NCBI GenBank assembly: GCA_007135015.1
Contig: SLJS01000354.1
Location: 1 to 5,492, forward strand
Source: Alcanivorax sp.
Lineage (GTDB): Bacteria; Pseudomonadota; Gammaproteobacteria; Pseudomonadales; Alcanivoracaceae
Reading direction: 5' to 3'
Length of the DNA stretch: 5,492 nt
How positions within the stretch are numbered: the stretch's first letter is position 1; each line of letters starts with the position of its first letter. Made by a program: the position numbers and the translations under genes. Positions 5,482-5,492 of the stretch are shown in pieces. The notes below the pieces were generated by a model that did no database searches, was not told the DNA's origin, and was given only the letters and a program-made list of their open reading frames with translations.

Positions 5482-5492
5482 CTCCCCACCCC

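Noticed and set aside
5223..5489. An 88-residue minus-strand frame at the right end
   Set aside because: It is a translation of the hairpin and direct-repeat region (SPTPLPSRERG-like strings), with no family resemblance.

Overview
The window looks like a piece of a GC-rich gammaproteobacterial chromosome. Evidence: the protein families (a Pseudomonas-type CysI followed by a DUF934 protein, DUF2970, and NfuA with a full-length A-type N-terminal domain), an IscR type 1 site of the enterobacterial kind, and intergenic DNA crowded with GC-rich dyads. A purple-sulfur/halophile-type relative (Ectothiorhodospiraceae, Chromatiales or Halomonas-like) is a guess from style; I cannot name the species.

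Layout. Positions 1-215 are non-coding repeats and hairpins downstream of a minus-strand operon. That operon is cysI (715-2367, sulfite reductase hemoprotein) followed by a DUF934 gene (216-722), overlapping by 8 nt. Positions 2368-2503 hold the cysI leader and an AT-rich promoter region with a perfect 12-bp palindrome. Positions 2504-2730 hold the most striking element: nine small hairpins with about 24-26 bp spacing, arranged symmetrically (4+1+4) between exact 10-bp terminal inverted repeats. The element begins at the stop codon of a small DUF2970 membrane-protein gene (2728-2976). That gene lies 16 bp downstream of a MATE-family efflux transporter gene (2993-4348) that appears to use a CTG start codon. 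Positions 4349-4517 are a divergent promoter region with an IscR type 1-like site over the nfuA -10 box. nfuA (4518-5105, plus strand) encodes an Fe-S cluster carrier. Positions 5106-5492 hold no gene and are a chain of dyads and direct repeats.

Functional logic. CysI needs a [4Fe-4S] cluster coupled to siroheme, and NfuA delivers Fe-S clusters, so the two ends of the window share an iron-sulfur theme. They are separate transcription units and the link is inference. MATE and DUF2970 probably form one transcript that reads towards the hairpin array and the cysI promoter. The hairpin array and the CTG start of the MATE gene are the most rewarding items to examine.
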